Part shown: in pieces, positions 1 to 12,100 of the stretch
Numbering within the stretch: position 1 is the stretch's first letter
Layout of the letters: every line of letters begins with the position of its first letter
Source: Pogostemon cablin
Lineage: Eukaryota > Streptophyta > Magnoliopsida > Lamiales > Lamiaceae
DNA length: 64,000 bases
Assembly: GCA_023678885.1 (NCBI GenBank)
Contig: CM042955.1
Span: forward strand, 18,549,835 to 18,613,834
Direction: 5' to 3'
Program-made: the position numbers and the translations under genes
Notes under the pieces: generated by a model
Database searches by the model: none
What the model was told of the DNA's origin: nothing
Seen by the model: only the letters and a program-made list of their open reading frames with translations

Positions 1-153
1 TTCATAAAAACCTTCACAACCCTAATTCTACCAAAAAGGCTCTAGCCCATGATGTTACGAAGAACAATCATGGGGGTTGGATAGATCTTACCCATATGTC
101 CGGAAAATACAAGATAAATTAAGAAACGAAGAAAACCCTAGATGTGGGAGTCG

Positions 154-750
154 TCACGTCCTTTTCCCACCCCTTGCTCCTTTAGGAAGTTCGGTCAAAA
201 TGTGGTCTATAAAGTGCAGTAGAGTCATATAACTGACCTGGACCCAAGGAAATAAATCCCATCTACGTTCGTCCTCTACTAGGACCCAAATCCAGTTGTC
301 TACACTCACCTTAGTAACATCCGATTCAAGGAGAAAATAGTACAATAACAGCACCTTAGCAATTTTAACCGCGTTCTTGGGGCTAACACCACTAAATTTT
401 GTACCTTCAAAGTCACGGGCAATCTCACTTATTAGTGGTCTTTCGCCCTGACCATAATACATATCGTACACCCCACCAGACGGGATATGATACGACAAAT
501 TCGGATCAAACCTCACTCTGTCCCGAAAGCAGAGCCCCATTGTCCGCATGAACTCTACCCTACTAAAGCTAAGACACTCGTTCCCAACTTGAAAATATCT
601 AGCGGTTACATCATCCCCGCCACGTATGATCTCCCGTGTCATGAGACCGTGGAGATTAGCATGCGCGATCCAATCGTCGTGAAGACCCCAGTAATGACCA
701 AAACAAGATCGCCTGAACATCTCCTCCGCATTATCCCCAACTATTGTTAA
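154..750 (-). pseudogene. DUF1985-like transposon exon (partial)
   Basis: Read on the minus strand, this open stretch encodes about 199 residues. It begins after an in-frame TAG at 751-753 and ends at a stop at 154. The peptide has the pattern of the plant DUF1985 domain: FRRSCFGHYWGL near the start, then a V-NECLSFSRVEFMRTMGL block and later a DRRWDLFPW-like tail. DUF1985 is usually found in Mutator-like elements that also carry an Ulp1-type protease. No Ulp1 or transposase segment is visible here, and the window edge cuts the locus at its 3' side. No host function is proposed. The family call rests on motif resemblance only, so confidence is moderate. Confidence 0.55.
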
Positions 751-989
751 CTACTTACGGATAAGGGCCATAACAACCCCAGGTTTGTAGTAATTATGTA
801 CACTGCAGTTCTGCCCCTGCATGGTTGGACGCTTCCATTCACCCTGCACAAATTTAACTTTTTGTTAAATAATATGTAAAACACATCAAAAAGATGTACT
901 CTGCATCAATTCAACCAGCTTACTTAATAAGACAATAACTGATAATTATATGAAATAACAATAAGTTCACTGCAGCAACTGAACAAATA

Positions 990-1814
990 TTGGCACACTT
1001 AATCATTTGTTCTATTCGGCCTACTTTTCCTTCTATTCGGCCTACAAACTGTTCTATTCGACCTATGAATATTGCTCTATTCGGCCAAGGTCAGTGCTAT
1101 GACATTATTCAAACTACACTTTGTTCTATTCGGCCTACACTTCTTCTATTCGACCTACAAATCTGTTATATTCGGTCTACAAAAAATCTCTATTCGACCA
1201 ACCAACATTTTCAAATATTCCAAAAATTCAAGTCCTACAATTTGTTCTATTCGGCCTACACTTGTTCTATTCGGCCTACATCTTTGTTATATTCGGCTTA
1301 AGATTTGTTCTATTCAGTCAACCAACATTTCCAAAAAATTCAAAAAAAACTCCTACACTTTGTTCTATTCGGCCTACACTTGTTCTACTCGGTCTACAAA
1401 AAATCTCTATTCGGCCAAGCAACATTTCCAAATATTCCAAAAATTCAAGTCCTACAATTTATTCTATTCGGCCTACACTTGTTATTTTCGGCCTACAGCT
1501 TTGTTATATTCGGCTTAGGATTTGTTCTATTCGGCCAATCAATATTTCTAAAAAATTCAAAAAAAAAACTCCTACACTTTGTTCTATTCGGCCTACACTT
1601 GTTCTATTCGGCCTACAAATTTGTTCTATTCGGCCTACTAAAAAAGCTCTATTCGGCCAACCAACATTTCCAAAAATTCAATAAAATAACTCCTAGAATT
1701 TGTTCTATTCGGCCTACACTTGTTCTATTTGGCCTACACATTTGTTCTATTCGGTCTTCAAAAAAACCCTATTCGGCCAACAAAAATTTCCAAAAAAATT
1801 CAAAAATAAAATAA
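990..1814 (+). repeat. Degenerate minisatellite, TTCTATTCGGCCTACA core
   Basis: About 25 diverged copies of a core close to TTCTATTCGGCCTACA, many preceded by CTTG. They are organised in a higher-order period near 120 bp, marked by a CAACATTTCCAAAAATTC spacer at about 1200, 1321, 1418, 1538, 1661 and 1780. One interval is shorter (about 97 bp). The forward frames lack stops over long stretches, which creates spurious overlapping ORFs with repeats such as SIRPTL, FYSAYT and LFGLHL. No promoter, start context or known protein is recognised, so I treat it as repeat DNA. Confidence 0.85.
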
Positions 1815-2160
1815 AATAAACACCACCACACAAAAAATTCTAAATATGATGTATACACAGTTAAGTCACATTCATCACATTACAAAATGAATTCGTATTT
1901 TACACATATGAACAAAATCACACAAAATGTACTTGGTATCCTCGAAAACGAGTACTACAAACTCAATGTAGGACACATTATAAACAAAAATAACTCACAA
2001 TTTAAAAATGCAAATAAAACAGCTTTCATACATACCCGAAAATTTGTCATTTCGAAAATTCACCAAATTCACCTCGTCGAAAACGCCTATTCCGGCAGAT
2101 GGAAAGGAGATACTGAGAAATGGGTACTACAAATGGGTGGCGCTGCTCTTTGTGCTTTGG
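1815..2160. other. Unassigned DNA between repeats
   Basis: Moderately AT-rich sequence. A short open frame runs through it (1887 onward) but has no recognisable domain and enters the purine-rich repeat that follows. Nothing else is supported. Confidence 0.4.
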
Positions 2161-2162
2161 GA

Positions 2163-2280
2163 CGAAAGGGAGAGAGGAAGAGAGAGGATGTTGGACGAAA
2201 AGAAGAGAGGAAGAGAGAGGATGTTGGACGAAAATGAGAGAAGAAGAGAGAGGATGTTGGACAAAAGATGAGAGAGAAGA
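2163..2280 (+). repeat. Purine-rich minisatellite, about 35-bp unit
   Basis: Three to four imperfect copies of a unit containing GAGAGGATGTTGGACGAAAA followed by a GAGAGAAGAAGAGA-like tract. Strand composition is strongly skewed to purines. Confidence 0.8.
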
Positions 2281-2605
2281 AAGATGGAGTATTTAGAATG
2301 AAAATGACGTTAATGATATGATATGTACCCCACCAACCCACATCCAAAATTTTAATTTGAAAAATTTTTAAACTTTAAATGTGGTCCACCAACCCACTAA
2401 GTACAATTTTAAATGTGATCCACCCACCACATTTACTGCAGTCAAAACTGACATGATATGACCCCTTTATTTTCGTACTTTAGGCGATAGTTATTGAGGG
2501 TAATTTGGGGAGTCCACTAAATAGTGGCTAGTAAAAATTGTTCTTAATGGATGTGGCTACTTAAAATTATACTTAGTCAAAAGTGGCTATTAAAAAATCG
2601 CTCCG

Positions 2606-2609
<4 letters not shown>
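2281..2609. other. Intergenic, no gene seen
   Basis: AT-rich. It contains two related phrases built on AATTTTAAATGTGATCCACC with CCACCAACCCAC (about 2330-2430), suggesting a small local duplication. No coding signal was recognised. Confidence 0.4.

Positions 2610-2678
<69 letters not shown>
2610..2678. repeat. (TA)n microsatellite
   Basis: An uninterrupted TA dinucleotide run of about 69 bases, followed by a GAGGGAGA stretch. Confidence 0.98.
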
Positions 2679-2681
<3 letters not shown>

Positions 2682-2919
2682 GGAGATAACACAAAAGGAG
2701 AGAGAGAGATTGTTGTGACATTTTGACATATTAAACGAAAAAATAAACTTTTATACTCAAAGTTAATCTTCCTTAAGCAAAACTGACACAGCAATTTGCA
2801 AACAATCAATCATTGCAGAGCAAAGATAACCACATTTTTATTTTAAATAAATTAACATCATATTTTTTTTGTAATTTATATGACATTGACAACTTAGAAC
2901 TAAAAGTGCTCGCCCTGGC

Positions 2920-3190
2920 TGTGTTTGATAAGACTCTCAATTTATGTTCATCTATTATTCCTTGCTCATATGTTAAATTCCTGTACTAGTATTTGAAGAT
3001 TCTGAAATGCTGTTCTTTTCTTCAACAACTTACTGAGTTAGCAATCTATATGTTTACTCAACTTTTGAGGGTAAAGAGAGACAGGATTAGGCTTGTAGTG
3101 TTGCCAGTTTACCCTCAATATTCGATTTCAACAACGGGTCAAGCTCCGAGACATGATTAGATAAAGTAAAATTCTTTCATTCTTCTGAAA
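2920..3190. repeat. Copy A of a dispersed duplication (unoccupied rpoA site)
   Basis: This block matches 13497-13920 in order and orientation. Shared phrases include CTCAATTTATGTTCATCTAT, TCCTGTACTAGTATTT and the segment around GTGTTGCCA. The copy here lacks the plastid rpoA insert found in the second copy. The two copies bracket the NLR gene, as expected for remnants of a tandem NLR duplication. Confidence 0.75.
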
Positions 3191-3990
3191 TAATAAATAT
3201 ATATATTTCAGACCAAACAAGTTACAATGTACAAGTGACGGACACAACAAAATAAGAATAATACTGCTTAATTCACGTAAAAAAAATAAAAATAAAAATG
3301 ACACTCTTAGATAAGAATGATGCAGCTTAGTCAACGTGAAAAAAAATATAAAAAATGATACTCTTAGTGGCTGGCAGAAGTTGTATTAAAGAGAAGTGAT
3401 TAAATCAATTTGGGGGGGGGGGGGGGGGGGGGAAGTGCCTACATTTGAGATGATTTCACAAAAATTGTAGTATCATTTAATATTTGCAGCAATGGTGATT
3501 AATTATATTCACTTCTATATTCCTTTTCATTATTACAAAGTGTTAATGATTTTTTTTTTTCATCGATCATTATAACTACCCTGTTATTCATCCATGCCAT
3601 CAAACCCTATAGGCTTGTTCTTTCCTGACTTGGCATAACATACAGATATATAACAATTTTCTTGATCCCATCGATTATTAGGCCTTTTCTCTTAATTTGA
3701 TCAGTGTATCGTTTGTTATTTTTCACAGCCTTCTCACCTCTATATCTTCCTCATAATTACATGAATGCAAGAGTACAAATCAGTCACTAAAGATACAATT
3801 TGTATGCATACAATCCAATTAAATTGAAAAGATTCAGAAAGTAAAAAACTCCATATTAATTTAAAAAAGAAAAGAAAAAAAAAAGAGAGGTAATATTATC
3901 ACCAATAATTAGTGAATCAGTAAATTGAAATTTTTTATATTATTCCAGCAAGTGTGTCAAATAATGCAATTATTTGGCCCACATACTTTT
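3191..3990. other. Intergenic with a 21-base poly-G tract
   Basis: AT-rich DNA without a recognisable gene. It carries a run of 21 G at 3412-3432. Two related phrases, built on TAAGAATGATGCAGCTTAG and its neighbour at about 3250-3360, indicate a short imperfect duplication. Confidence 0.5.
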
Positions 3991-4138
3991 CTTTCTTTTG
4001 TTTTCATAGCAAATTTATCACCACACACTCCACATCCTTTGAACATTCAAAGAAAAAGAAATCTGTTTGTTTTGTTTTCATAGCAAATTTATCACCACAC
4101 ACTCCACATCCTTTGAACATTCAAAGAAAAAGAAATCA
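3990..4138. repeat. 75-bp direct duplication
   Basis: A segment running from TTTTGTTTTCATAGC to AAAGAAAAAGAAATC is present twice, about 75 bp apart. Its right end supplies the left flank of the SINE that follows. Confidence 0.85.
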
Positions 4139-4890
4139 CCAATTATATGTTGGTCCAGTGGTTGAGGGGTCAACATTGAGGTGCCCCTGATTGAAAGGTC
4201 AGGGGTTCAAGCCCCCCGGAGCGCAATGGTGGAACAATTAATATTGAGGGCTACAAGCGGCAGTGTGGGAGGCTGAAACTCAGTGGGAACCTGCGGCTCG
4301 GTGGGAACCTGCGGCTGAGCTAGGGGGAGGGTCAGCATGGAGCAATCACTAGCATGGAGCAATCACTTGGGGAAACTCAGTGGGAACCTGCGGCTCGGTG
4401 GGAACCTGCGGCTGAGTTAGGGGGAGGGTCAGCATGGAGCAATCACTAGCATGGAGCAATCACTTGGGGATCGACTCCTTAAGATATTAGGAACCTGTGA
4501 TCCAAACTCAGTGGGAACCTGCGGCTCGGTGGGAACCTGCGGCTGAGTTAGGGGGAGGGTCAGCATGGAGCAATCACTAGCATGGAGCAATCACTTGGGG
4601 ATCGACTCCTTAAGATATTAGGAACCTGTGATCCAAACTCAGTGGGAACCTGCGGCTCGGTGGGAACCTGCGGCTGAGTTAGGGGGAGGGTCAGCATGGA
4701 GCAATCACTAGCATGGAGCAATCACTTGGGGATCGACTCCTTAAGATATTAGGAACCTGTGATCCATTGTATGGTTACCGCGATTTACTTGGAGGCAGTT
4801 CTGAGGGGTCGGGACTGTTTCCTCGAGGACTAGTCGGGCCCGGAACCTCGGTATCAAAAAAAAAAAAAAAAAAAAAAAGAAATCTGTTTG
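4128..4890 (+). mobile_element. tRNA-derived SINE with amplified body
   Basis: The head near 4148-4225 resembles a tRNA-type RNA polymerase III promoter: an A-box-like GGTCCAGTGGTTGAGG and a B-box-like GGTTCAAGCC. The tail (4766-4855) ends in CGGAACCTCGGTATC and runs into a long poly-A. AAAAGAAATC flanks both sides and is a likely target-site duplication. Between head and tail, a 131-bp unit starting AAACTCAGTGGGAACC is repeated at 4373, 4504 and 4635, with a shortened copy at 4276. Each unit itself contains doubled phrases (GTGGGAACCTGCGGCT twice, AGCATGGAGCAATCACT twice). The element ends about 80 bp before the NLR start codon. Confidence 0.8.
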
Positions 4891-4959
4891 TGCCCAATTC
4901 ATTTCTGCTCTTCTCTGCAGCTTCTAAACTTTGTGGTTGTACCCAATTCATTTCCAACT

Positions 4960-7883
4960 ATGGCTGAGACTGCTATTCAGTTCTTGCTTGAGAATTTAAC
5001 TTCTCTAATAGGGAGAGATATTGGATTAGTTATTGGTGTGGATAAGCAAATGAGGAAGCTTTCCAAAACCCTCACCACCATCCAGAAAGTGTTGGAGGAT
5101 GCTGAAGACCAACAATTTCAAAGCCAACAAGTTCAGATCTGGCTTAGAGAGCTTAATGCCATGGCTTTTGAGATTGAAGATCTAGTGGATGAGTTCAACA
5201 CCGAGGTGTCAAAAGTGAAGCACACATGTGGCAGCTTTAGCTTGAAGAAGCTTCTGTTCAAGCACAAGATAGGAAGACGGATGAAGGATGCTGTTGAAAG
5301 ATTGGATGCCATTGCTGAAGATCGCAACATGTTTCATTTCCAGGAGAGCGTTGACCAGATTGACTGGAGACGTGCCACGGGATCTATTGTCTGTGAGCCA
5401 GATCACGTGTACGGCAGGGACGATGATAGAGACAAGATCGTGGATATGTTGGTGGACCATGTCTGTGATCAGAAGCTCTCGGTGTTACCCATCGTTGGTA
5501 TTGGAGGCCTGGGGAAGACTACACTTGCACAGTTGATCTACAATGATGAGAGGGTAACTCAGCACTTCGACACCAAATTATGGGTCTGTGTTTCTGATCA
5601 CTATAACTTGCTTGCCGTACTCAAGGCAATGATTGAATCCGCCGGGGTTAAAACGGATATGGAGAGTTTGGAGTCTCTGCAACGCTGCCTCCGTGAGAAA
5701 TTGAATGAGAAAAGATACTTGTTGATTTTGGATGACGTGTGGAACGAGAATGCAGAAGATTGGGCTACTTTGAAGGGTGTCCTGGATTGTGGCTCGTTGG
5801 GGGCTTCAATTATCGTCACCACACGTTCTAAAAAGGTTGCGGAAATCATGGGAACACTCCCTGCATATTCCCTGACAAAATTGTTGGAAGAGCATTGTTG
5901 GGTGTTGTTCAAGCTACGAGCTTTTGGATCAACGGACGTGCAACATCACCATAACTTGGAAACCATTGGATGGCGGATCGTGAAGAAATGTGGCGGTGTT
6001 CCTCTTGCGGCTAAGGCTCTCGGAGGTCTTTTGCGGTTCAAGCAACATGAAAATGAATGGATTCATGTTGAAGAAAGTGATCTGTGGAATCTTCCCGAAG
6101 AAAATAATTCCATCTTGCCAGTCTTGAGATTGAGTTATCGCCATCTTCCTTTTGAGTTGAAACGGTGTTTTGCATTCTGTGCAGTCTATCCAAAGGATTA
6201 TGAGTTTGAGAAGACAGAATTGATCTTTCATTGGATGGCTCACGGATGCATACGATCAGAGGGAACACGATCAGAGGTGGAGGATGTGGGTGATCAAATC
6301 TGGAATGAGTTAGCTTTGAGATCTTTCTTCCAACAAGTTGATACAAGTACTGGAAGCAAAACCACATTTAAAATGCATGATCTAATTCACGATCTTGCTC
6401 AATCCATCATGGAGAACAAAATTCCCGGTGCAGAAACAAGGAATGCTTCCAATAGCAGAATACGCCACATACATTGTCACCATTATCATAGAGAAAATAT
6501 TTGTTCAAGCATAGCAATTGAGTTATCCACGCCAACCGCCATTGTGAACTACAGTCGCTTGAGAATTTTAAAGCTATATTCGTCAGACATGGAAGAGTTG
6601 CCTAGTGCAATAGGCAAGTTAAAACATTTGCGCTGCCTAAGTTTAAGATATTGTTGCTCTCTTCGTACCCTTCCTCATAAATTTTGCAAATTTTAATTTT
6701 GGATTACTGCTACAAGCTGGAGAGTTTGCCCAGGAATATTAGGTGCATGACTAATCTCCGTCATATTTTAATTGATGGATGTTCATCGATGAAAGAGACG
6801 CCCCGTAGAATTGGTGAATTGAGTAGTCTAAAGTCATTGGGTTTGTTCATAGTGGGTAATAAGAAAGGCAATGAGGTTGATGAATTGGAACACTTGGATC
6901 TTGGAGGCAGGCTTGAAATCAAGCATTTGGAGAGGGTCCAAAACCATATGAAAGCAAATCTTGTGGGGAAACCAAATCTCCGGAGTTTGAGGTTAGAATG
7001 GGACGAAGGTGGTGGCACATTGAGGGAAGATGACAAGGTAGTGGAAGCGCTGGAACCTCACATAAATCTGACGTCTTTGGAAATATATGGATTTGAGGGC
7101 CTGAGATTATGTGTTTGGATGAAAGGGATGACAAATCTAACTCGGATAAGTCTAAAGAAATGCAGAAATTGCAGGCATCTTCCATCACTGGGAGATCTTC
7201 CTGTGCTGAGGGCGTTGTTTTTGATAAATCTTGAAGCGTTGGAGTATGTTGTTGAGGATGAGAATTGGGAAACGGCAAAGTTTCCGTCGTTGGCGGAGCT
7301 ATATTTGGAGGGTTTAGGCAGTTTGAAAGGTTTAGTGAAAGAGGAGCAAGTAGGGGTAGGGGAAGTAGTTTTCCCAAAGCTGACAAGTGTGGATTGTCAA
7401 TGCATGATTCCGCCTTCATTCTCCTCTGGTTTGAATTCATTGAGGGAGCTGGAGTTGTGGGAATGCAGTATAGGTAGTAGTTTAGGAGAGGGGTGGTTGG
7501 TGCACCTCACTGCTCTGGAGTCACTATGGATTATTGGTTGCAGTGAGGTGGGGAATTTGGGGGAGACTAAACACCTCCATCTCCTGAAAAAAGTAATGAT
7601 TGCGTTTGTGGATGATATGGTATCCCTACCGCAAGCCTTGCAGCATATCCCCTCTCTCCAATCTCTTGAGCTATATTACCTTCGTGAGCTGGGTAGTTTG
7701 CCAGATTGGTTGCCTCGCTCTCTCACACGCTTGGATATTGTTAATTGTCGAGCAATTCCATCCCTCCCATCAACCATGCAATCGCAATCTCTTACTATTT
7801 GGAAATGCCCACAACTAAAAAGGCGATGTGATGGTGAGGACTGCCACCTCATTGCCCACATCCCCCACTTGGACATTCCTTGA
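4960..7883 (+). pseudogene. CC-NBS-LRR resistance-type gene, frameshifted
   Basis: An intronless CNL/RGA-type immune receptor in two frames. Residues 1-578 (4960-6696) start MAETAIQFLL and include an Rx-type coiled coil with EIEDLVDEF at 71-79, P-loop GIGGLGKTT at 180-188, kinase-2 LLILDDVW at 254-261, RNBS-B IIVTTRS at 284-290, GLPL-type GGVPLA at 345-350, RNBS-D CFAFCAVYP at 403-411 and MHD at 472-474. All catalytic NB-ARC motifs look intact. The first LRRs run into a TAA at 6694-6696. The LRR region resumes in another frame just upstream, at about 6684, and continues to 7883, ending LIAHIPHLDIP. The join lies in a TGCAAATTTTAATTTTGG stretch, which looks like a small deletion. An in-frame ATG at 4888 would add 24 residues, but 4960 fits the family start. 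The product would be a truncated CC-NB-ARC protein unless it is an assembly error. Confidence 0.9.
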
Positions 7884-8734
7884 TTATTCATTCACATGCG
7901 CTTCCCTTCTTTCGGAACTCAACTCTCACCACCGCTTCAAAAACAACATTTACTACTTTTTTTTCTTCAATTATCTCAATATTAAGCTTTAAATAACATC
8001 TTATAAATTTACTATTATGATTTCCCCTTTTTCAACCCTTCTTATAACTCCATCCCTATTTGGCTCACTCACTTTACTATTATGAATTGTGATTGTTTGT
8101 TATTATAGTTAACGTTTGCTTTCAAATGTTTTAGTTTACTTAGATACAAGTATTTATTTGTAATTGTTATAATACTCTTCAAGTAGTATTATAGCTTTAA
8201 ATAATTTAATTGAACCAACATCAGCCAAAATAAGTTTCTTTATTAAAATTGTTATTACATTTATCTGATTCTCAATTTTTTTTCTATCGAATATTTTCAT
8301 AGTTTCTATTATCACTTCTACATTACTTTTTACTAAAAATAATACTATTACTCTTTTTAATAAACTATCACTTTTTAAGTGTGTTTTAATTTAAATTAAT
8401 TAAGCTGATTTAAGTATATAAGCTGATTTCTTTTGCTTAATTCACTTTTAATCAACTCATACTCTTAAGTAAAAAATAAGAAGACTCCCTCCACAATGGA
8501 TGTAGATTGAGTTAATAGCCAAATCGCTCTAAAAAAAAAATCCCCAGCAATCTTCTTCTTTCTTCTTCATTCATAATAAACATTAAAAGTTTATAAAAAA
8601 TGTTAGAAAACTTATTTTGAGATTATTTTCTTTTTTAGTGTTGAGGCGTAGATGGTTGCATCCATTGGGTTGGATCACATCTTTAATATAAGATTGGGCT
8701 GTCGGAATAAGCGAGTTTGGATTTGAGAGCAGCT
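7884..8734. other. NLR 3' flank, AT-rich
   Basis: No coding signal. The left part is probably the 3' untranslated region of the NLR. The right part (about 8640-8734) is unassigned and abuts the truncated 5' LTR of the copia element. Confidence 0.5.
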
Positions 8735-9125
8735 TGTTTAATACAAAAATTCTAGAAAGGTATAGAAATTGTAAAATATGTAAAAACTAAGAAGAATCTA
8801 GAATTGCCTAGGTTAAGTCTTTAATCATGAACTAGGTAGAATTATCTAGAACATGAAGTAATCTAGAATGATGATGAGTGATCCATTGAAGGATCTAGAA
8901 CCATCATCTTGTACCTATAAATATGGGGCCATTGTAACTCAATTTGTGAATGAACAACTACAAACATTCATCCAAATCCTCAAGCCTTTCAACTCTCATA
9001 TTCTCTTAAACACATTTTCCTACATTCACTAATCCAAACTTCTAGCCTAAATCACTAACCACTCACGTATAAACCTTCCGTCCTAAATACTACAAACCTC
9101 ATATCCCATATCCTAAATACCGTCA
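8735..9125 (+). repeat. 5' LTR of the copia element
   Basis: It starts TGTTTAATACAAAA and ends ACCGTCA. A CCTATAAATATGGGGCC segment (about 8914) is a plausible TATA box for the element's own transcript. It matches 13085-13470 with scattered substitutions and one small replaced segment. Confidence 0.9.
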
Positions 9126-9164
9126 GTGGCATCATAGCCTCGTTCGATACAATCGGGCGTCACT

Positions 9165-12100
9165 ATGGCCGATACATTCTGCTCAACTATTCCAATTCCA
9201 ATTTTTCGTGCTGACAACTACGACTTTTTGGAGATTAAAATAAAGACATATCTTTGTGCTCAAGATTTGTGGGATATCGTTGATGTTGGATATTCAACAC
9301 CAAAAGATATCTCCACATTGAATGAGTTACAAAGAAAGGAAATTAAGGAGAATCAAAAGGGGATTCTCAAGCACTTCTAGCTCTACAAATGAGCTTGACA
9401 GACGAATATTTTTCAAGGATTATGGGAGCAAAAACATCCAAAGAAGCGTGGGATAAGTTGAAGGAGGAGTTCCAAGGCAATGAAAAGGTACACGCTACCA
9501 AACTTCAAACTTTAAGAAGAAAGTTTGAGAATTTGAAGATGTTAGATTCGGAGACTGCTAAGGACTATTATGCTAGAGTAAATGAAGTAGTTACTCAACT
9601 ACGATCCTATGGAGAAGATTTTCCTGACAATAAAATAGTTGCTAAAATTTTAATAAGAATGATCCCATAATAGCAGCTATTGAGGAGTTTAAGGACATAA
9701 CAAAATTAACAGCCACAGAATTAGTAGGATCTTTAGAAGCTCATGAAAAAATATTAGAAAGGCGTTATGAAAAGGACATAGATAATGCCTTTCAATCTAA
9801 AGTAAATTTGCAGTCTCAAAATAATAAGAAGAATGAAGAAAACATTAAGGAGGACAATAATAAGTTTCCACCATGTGGTATTTGTAAAAAAAGAAACTAT
9901 TTGGAAAAAGATTATTGGTTTAAGAACAAACCAAAAAATCAAAAGAAATTTGGACGTGGAGGAAAGGTCAATCAATTTAATCGTAGATACCAGGCTAATT
10001 TCTTCGAAAGTTCAGAAAATGGAAATTATATGTTTTTTGTCTGTCAAGCTGCATCTAAAGAAGAAAAAGACACTTGGTATTTGGATAGTGATTGTAGCAA
10101 CCACATGACTAAAAATAATGATATCTTTTGTGAACTTGAAAAAGTTAACACAAAAGTAAAATTAGGAAATGGTGCTTTTATGGAGGCAACTGGTAAGGGA
10201 ACCATTGTCATAGACACAAATAAAGTGTAAAGATACATAAGTGAAGTCCTCCTAGTCCCAACAATAGAACAAAAAGGCTACTCCTTACATTTTGAGGGAA
10301 ATACTTGCACAATCTACTATAAGAAGGATAAATCCCTCATAATTACTAAAGTCCAAATGAGCGACAATAGATGTTTTCCCATCCAATGGAGATATGCAAA
10401 CAATGTTGCAATGAAAGCTGAAGTGGACGATGTCTGGCCGTGGCATAGAAGGTTCGGGCATTTCAATCTGCAAGGATTGAAGTTCCTAAATCAGAAGCAT
10501 ATGATGCGGGACTTGCCATCAATTAAAGAGCTCAACGAAGTCTGTGAAGGGTGCATGCTCGAGAAACAATATCTACTACCATTCCCATCCGAGAAATCTT
10601 GGTGAGTGAAGAAGCCATTGGAGCTCGTGCACACCGATATTTGTGGTCCGATGCGCACTCTATCACACGATATAAATAGGTAATTCATCCTATTTATCGA
10701 TGATTTTACAAGAATGACATGGGTCTACTTTCTACAAGAAAATTCGCAAATTTTCGATATTTTTAAAAATTCAAGACCTATGTCAAAAAACAAAGTGGCT
10801 ACAAGATCAAGACTATTCGAAGCGATTATGGAAAGGAATATACTTCCAACCAATTCACGAAGTTCTGTTAAGATGAAGGCATGGAGCACCAACTCACAGT
10901 CGGATACGCTCCAGAATAAAATGGTGTATCAGAAAGAAAGACAGGACCGTGATGGAGATGGCAAGATCTATGCTAATGGAGAAGGGTCTTCCAAAGACGT
11001 ATTGGGCAGAGGCCTTGAGTACTGTTGTCTATCTCCTCAACAGATGTCCAACTAAAGCAGTACAATACAAGACACCAATTGAAGCATGGAGTGGACGGAA
11101 ACCATCGGCAAAGCATCTAAGAGTCTTCGGGTGCATTTGCTATGTCCACATTCCTAAGGAGAAAATGAGCAAGCTCAACGAGAAGATGGAGAAAGGAATT
11201 TTTCTGGGCTATAGCACTCAATCAAAAGGTTATCGAGTCTATAGCTTGGAAAACAAAAAACTAATCATCAGTCGGGATGTAATGTTTGATAAAGACGCAA
11301 CTTACAACTTGGTGACATATCAAATTGAGAGAAAAAACATCTACTTACTAGCACCAGCCCAACAACCAGAAGATGAAGCCGACCCACAGGATGTGCCGAG
11401 ACAAACCACAACTGAAGACGCAGCCGAATCTCTAGAATCCATTCCAAGAAAGTTCCAATCTTTGACAGAGATCTATGAAAGATGTAATTTTACAACCGTG
11501 AAGTCAAACACCTATGAAGAAACTTCTAGAGAAGACATTTGGAGAAAAGCAATGGAAGAGGAGATACGAATGATCGAGAACAACGAGACATGGGAGCTCA
11601 CAGACCTTCCCAAAGACAAAGAAGCCATAGGAGTTAAGTGGGTCTACAAAACTCAACTCACCTCTGATGGTTCAATATAAATACACAAGGCAAGGCTTGT
11701 CGCTAAGGGATACACACAACAATATGGAGTCGACTACAATGAGACATTCACTCCAGTTGCCAAACTTGACAGAGTACGAGCATTGATCGCGCTAGCAGCA
11801 CAAAAGATGTGGAAAATCTACCAGCTCGACGTCAAATCAGAATTCTTTAATGGATATCTTGATGAAGAGATCTATGTGGAGCAACCTCAAGGGCTCGTGA
11901 TACAAGGGCAAGAAGATAAAGTCCTCAAATTAAAGAAAGCACTATATGGATTGAAGCAAGCCCCACGAACCTGGTATAGCAGAATTGATGACTATTTCAC
12001 TGAACTTGGATTCAAGAGGAGCATGAGTGAGTCAACACTATACATCAAGACCCAAGGTACAGAAGACACACTCATTGTCTCTCTATATGTTGATGATCTA

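Noticed and set aside
990..1814. Overlapping ORFs as repeat proteins
   Set aside because: Stretches are open in all three forward frames, each simply translating the same DNA repeat.
5133..7891. Antisense and alternate-frame ORFs within the NLR
   Set aside because: Shadows of the NLR coding strand without any domain.
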